Notes under the pieces: generated by a model | Seen by the model: only the letters and a program-made list of their open reading frames with translations | The model's database searches: none | What the model was told of the DNA's origin: nothing | Shown: positions 63,619 through 64,000 of the stretch, piece after piece | How the letters are laid out: each line of letters starts with the position of its first letter | Numbering within the stretch: the stretch's first letter is position 1 | Assembly: GCA_002803225.1 (NCBI GenBank) | Contig: NXFV01000631.1 | Coordinates: 86,978-150,977, forward strand | DNA length: 64,000 nt | Direction: 5' to 3' | Origin: Gamarada debralockiae | Lineage: Eukaryota; Ascomycota; Leotiomycetes; Helotiales; Hyphodiscaceae | Made by a program: the position numbers and the translations under genes

Positions 63619-63939
63619 ATGGCACCCCACCTTCGAGGCCAACGCTTCTATACTCCGTCCCCTGAACCTCTTGCTAATAGAGAAGCTACGACTACAAGAA
63701 AGTGCCGATTATTTGATGCGTTATCTCGAGATAGCGGGTCGAAGTCGTTACGCTCGATTTCAAAGGACTGTGGTATTAGGAAAATAACTGGCCGCGATTG
63801 GAAGAAACAATTTGAATCTATAGGTTCCTTTGTAAAGAGGAAGACACGAAAGACGTCTACGAAGCTCGGTCGCCGTTCAAAAGTCTTGAAATCAACGTGT
63901 AAGATGCTTGTTTCCCCGTCTCGAAATCCCGTCTGTTAA
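63619..63939 (+). pseudogene. Transposase N-terminal fragment (helix-turn-helix), truncated
   Basis: From the ATG at 63619 (MAPHLRGQRFYTPSPEPLAN) the frame contains REATTTRKCRLFDALSRDSG, SLRSISKDCGI and TGRDWKKQFESIGSFVKRK, then SPSRNPVC and a stop at 63937. The pattern is the DNA-binding N-terminus of a Tc1/mariner-like DDE transposase common in ascomycetes. The expected catalytic domain would lie beyond the stop; the remaining 61 bp are not readable in frame, so it is probably a decayed copy cut by the window edge. Confidence 0.5.
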
Positions 63940-64000
63940 GCTGTATTTTGGGGGCGAAATATAGTGGCATTTCTAGACCTAGCTAATATCTAAGGAGCTG

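Noticed and set aside
1..64000. CRISPR arrays, bacterial operons, rRNA genes
   Set aside because: No regularly spaced repeats, ribosome-binding sites or rRNA-like sequence were seen; spliceosomal introns throughout show nuclear fungal DNA.

Overview
The window is nuclear DNA of a filamentous ascomycete (Pezizomycotina). The evidence is short GT–AG introns with CTRAY branch sites, StuA, a fungal SnaD-like spindle-pole protein, an AP-1-like bZIP, a Pth11-type rhodopsin-domain protein, RIP-like decay of transposons and DUF3723-like sequence. A leotiomycete is my best guess, by inference only. All splice models were built by hand; in every complete model the exon lengths sum to a multiple of three.

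Layout. 1-11 kb is housekeeping: the 3' end of a MOT1-type molybdate transporter, mitochondrial ribosomal protein L22 divergent from PRP24, a conserved membrane protein, a broken short-chain dehydrogenase and UTP15. 11-21.5 kb is accessory in character: a bZIP factor, a second broken dehydrogenase, an intact gene fusing a Pth11-like seven-helix domain to a fucose-permease-type MFS transporter, and a spherulin-4 remnant in gene-poor DNA. 21.5-36 kb is again housekeeping: C1-tetrahydrofolate synthase (MIS1/ADE3 type), eIF3i, quinone oxidoreductase, dienelactone hydrolase, RFA1, CSN3 and PRO2, several in divergent pairs with short shared promoters. 36-49 kb is dominated by stuA and more than 7 kb of DNA upstream of its visible coding part with no convincing gene. 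48.7-53 kb holds a BRCT protein and the SnaD-like gene. 53-64 kb is a repeat-rich compartment: a complete but inactivated Tc1/mariner copy, a decayed DUF3723-like gene split by a 141-bp LTR-like insertion, a second inverted copy of that insertion, a SANT/Myb remnant and a transposase fragment.

The genes do not form one pathway. Most are independent core functions: splicing, ribosome biogenesis, translation initiation, replication, one-carbon and proline metabolism, protein deneddylation and development. The points most worth following are an imperfect palindrome shared by all four introns of the SnaD-like gene and by two other loci, the sensor-transporter fusion, an alternative-start arrangement in the C1-THF synthase gene, and the nested insertion in the DUF3723-like gene.
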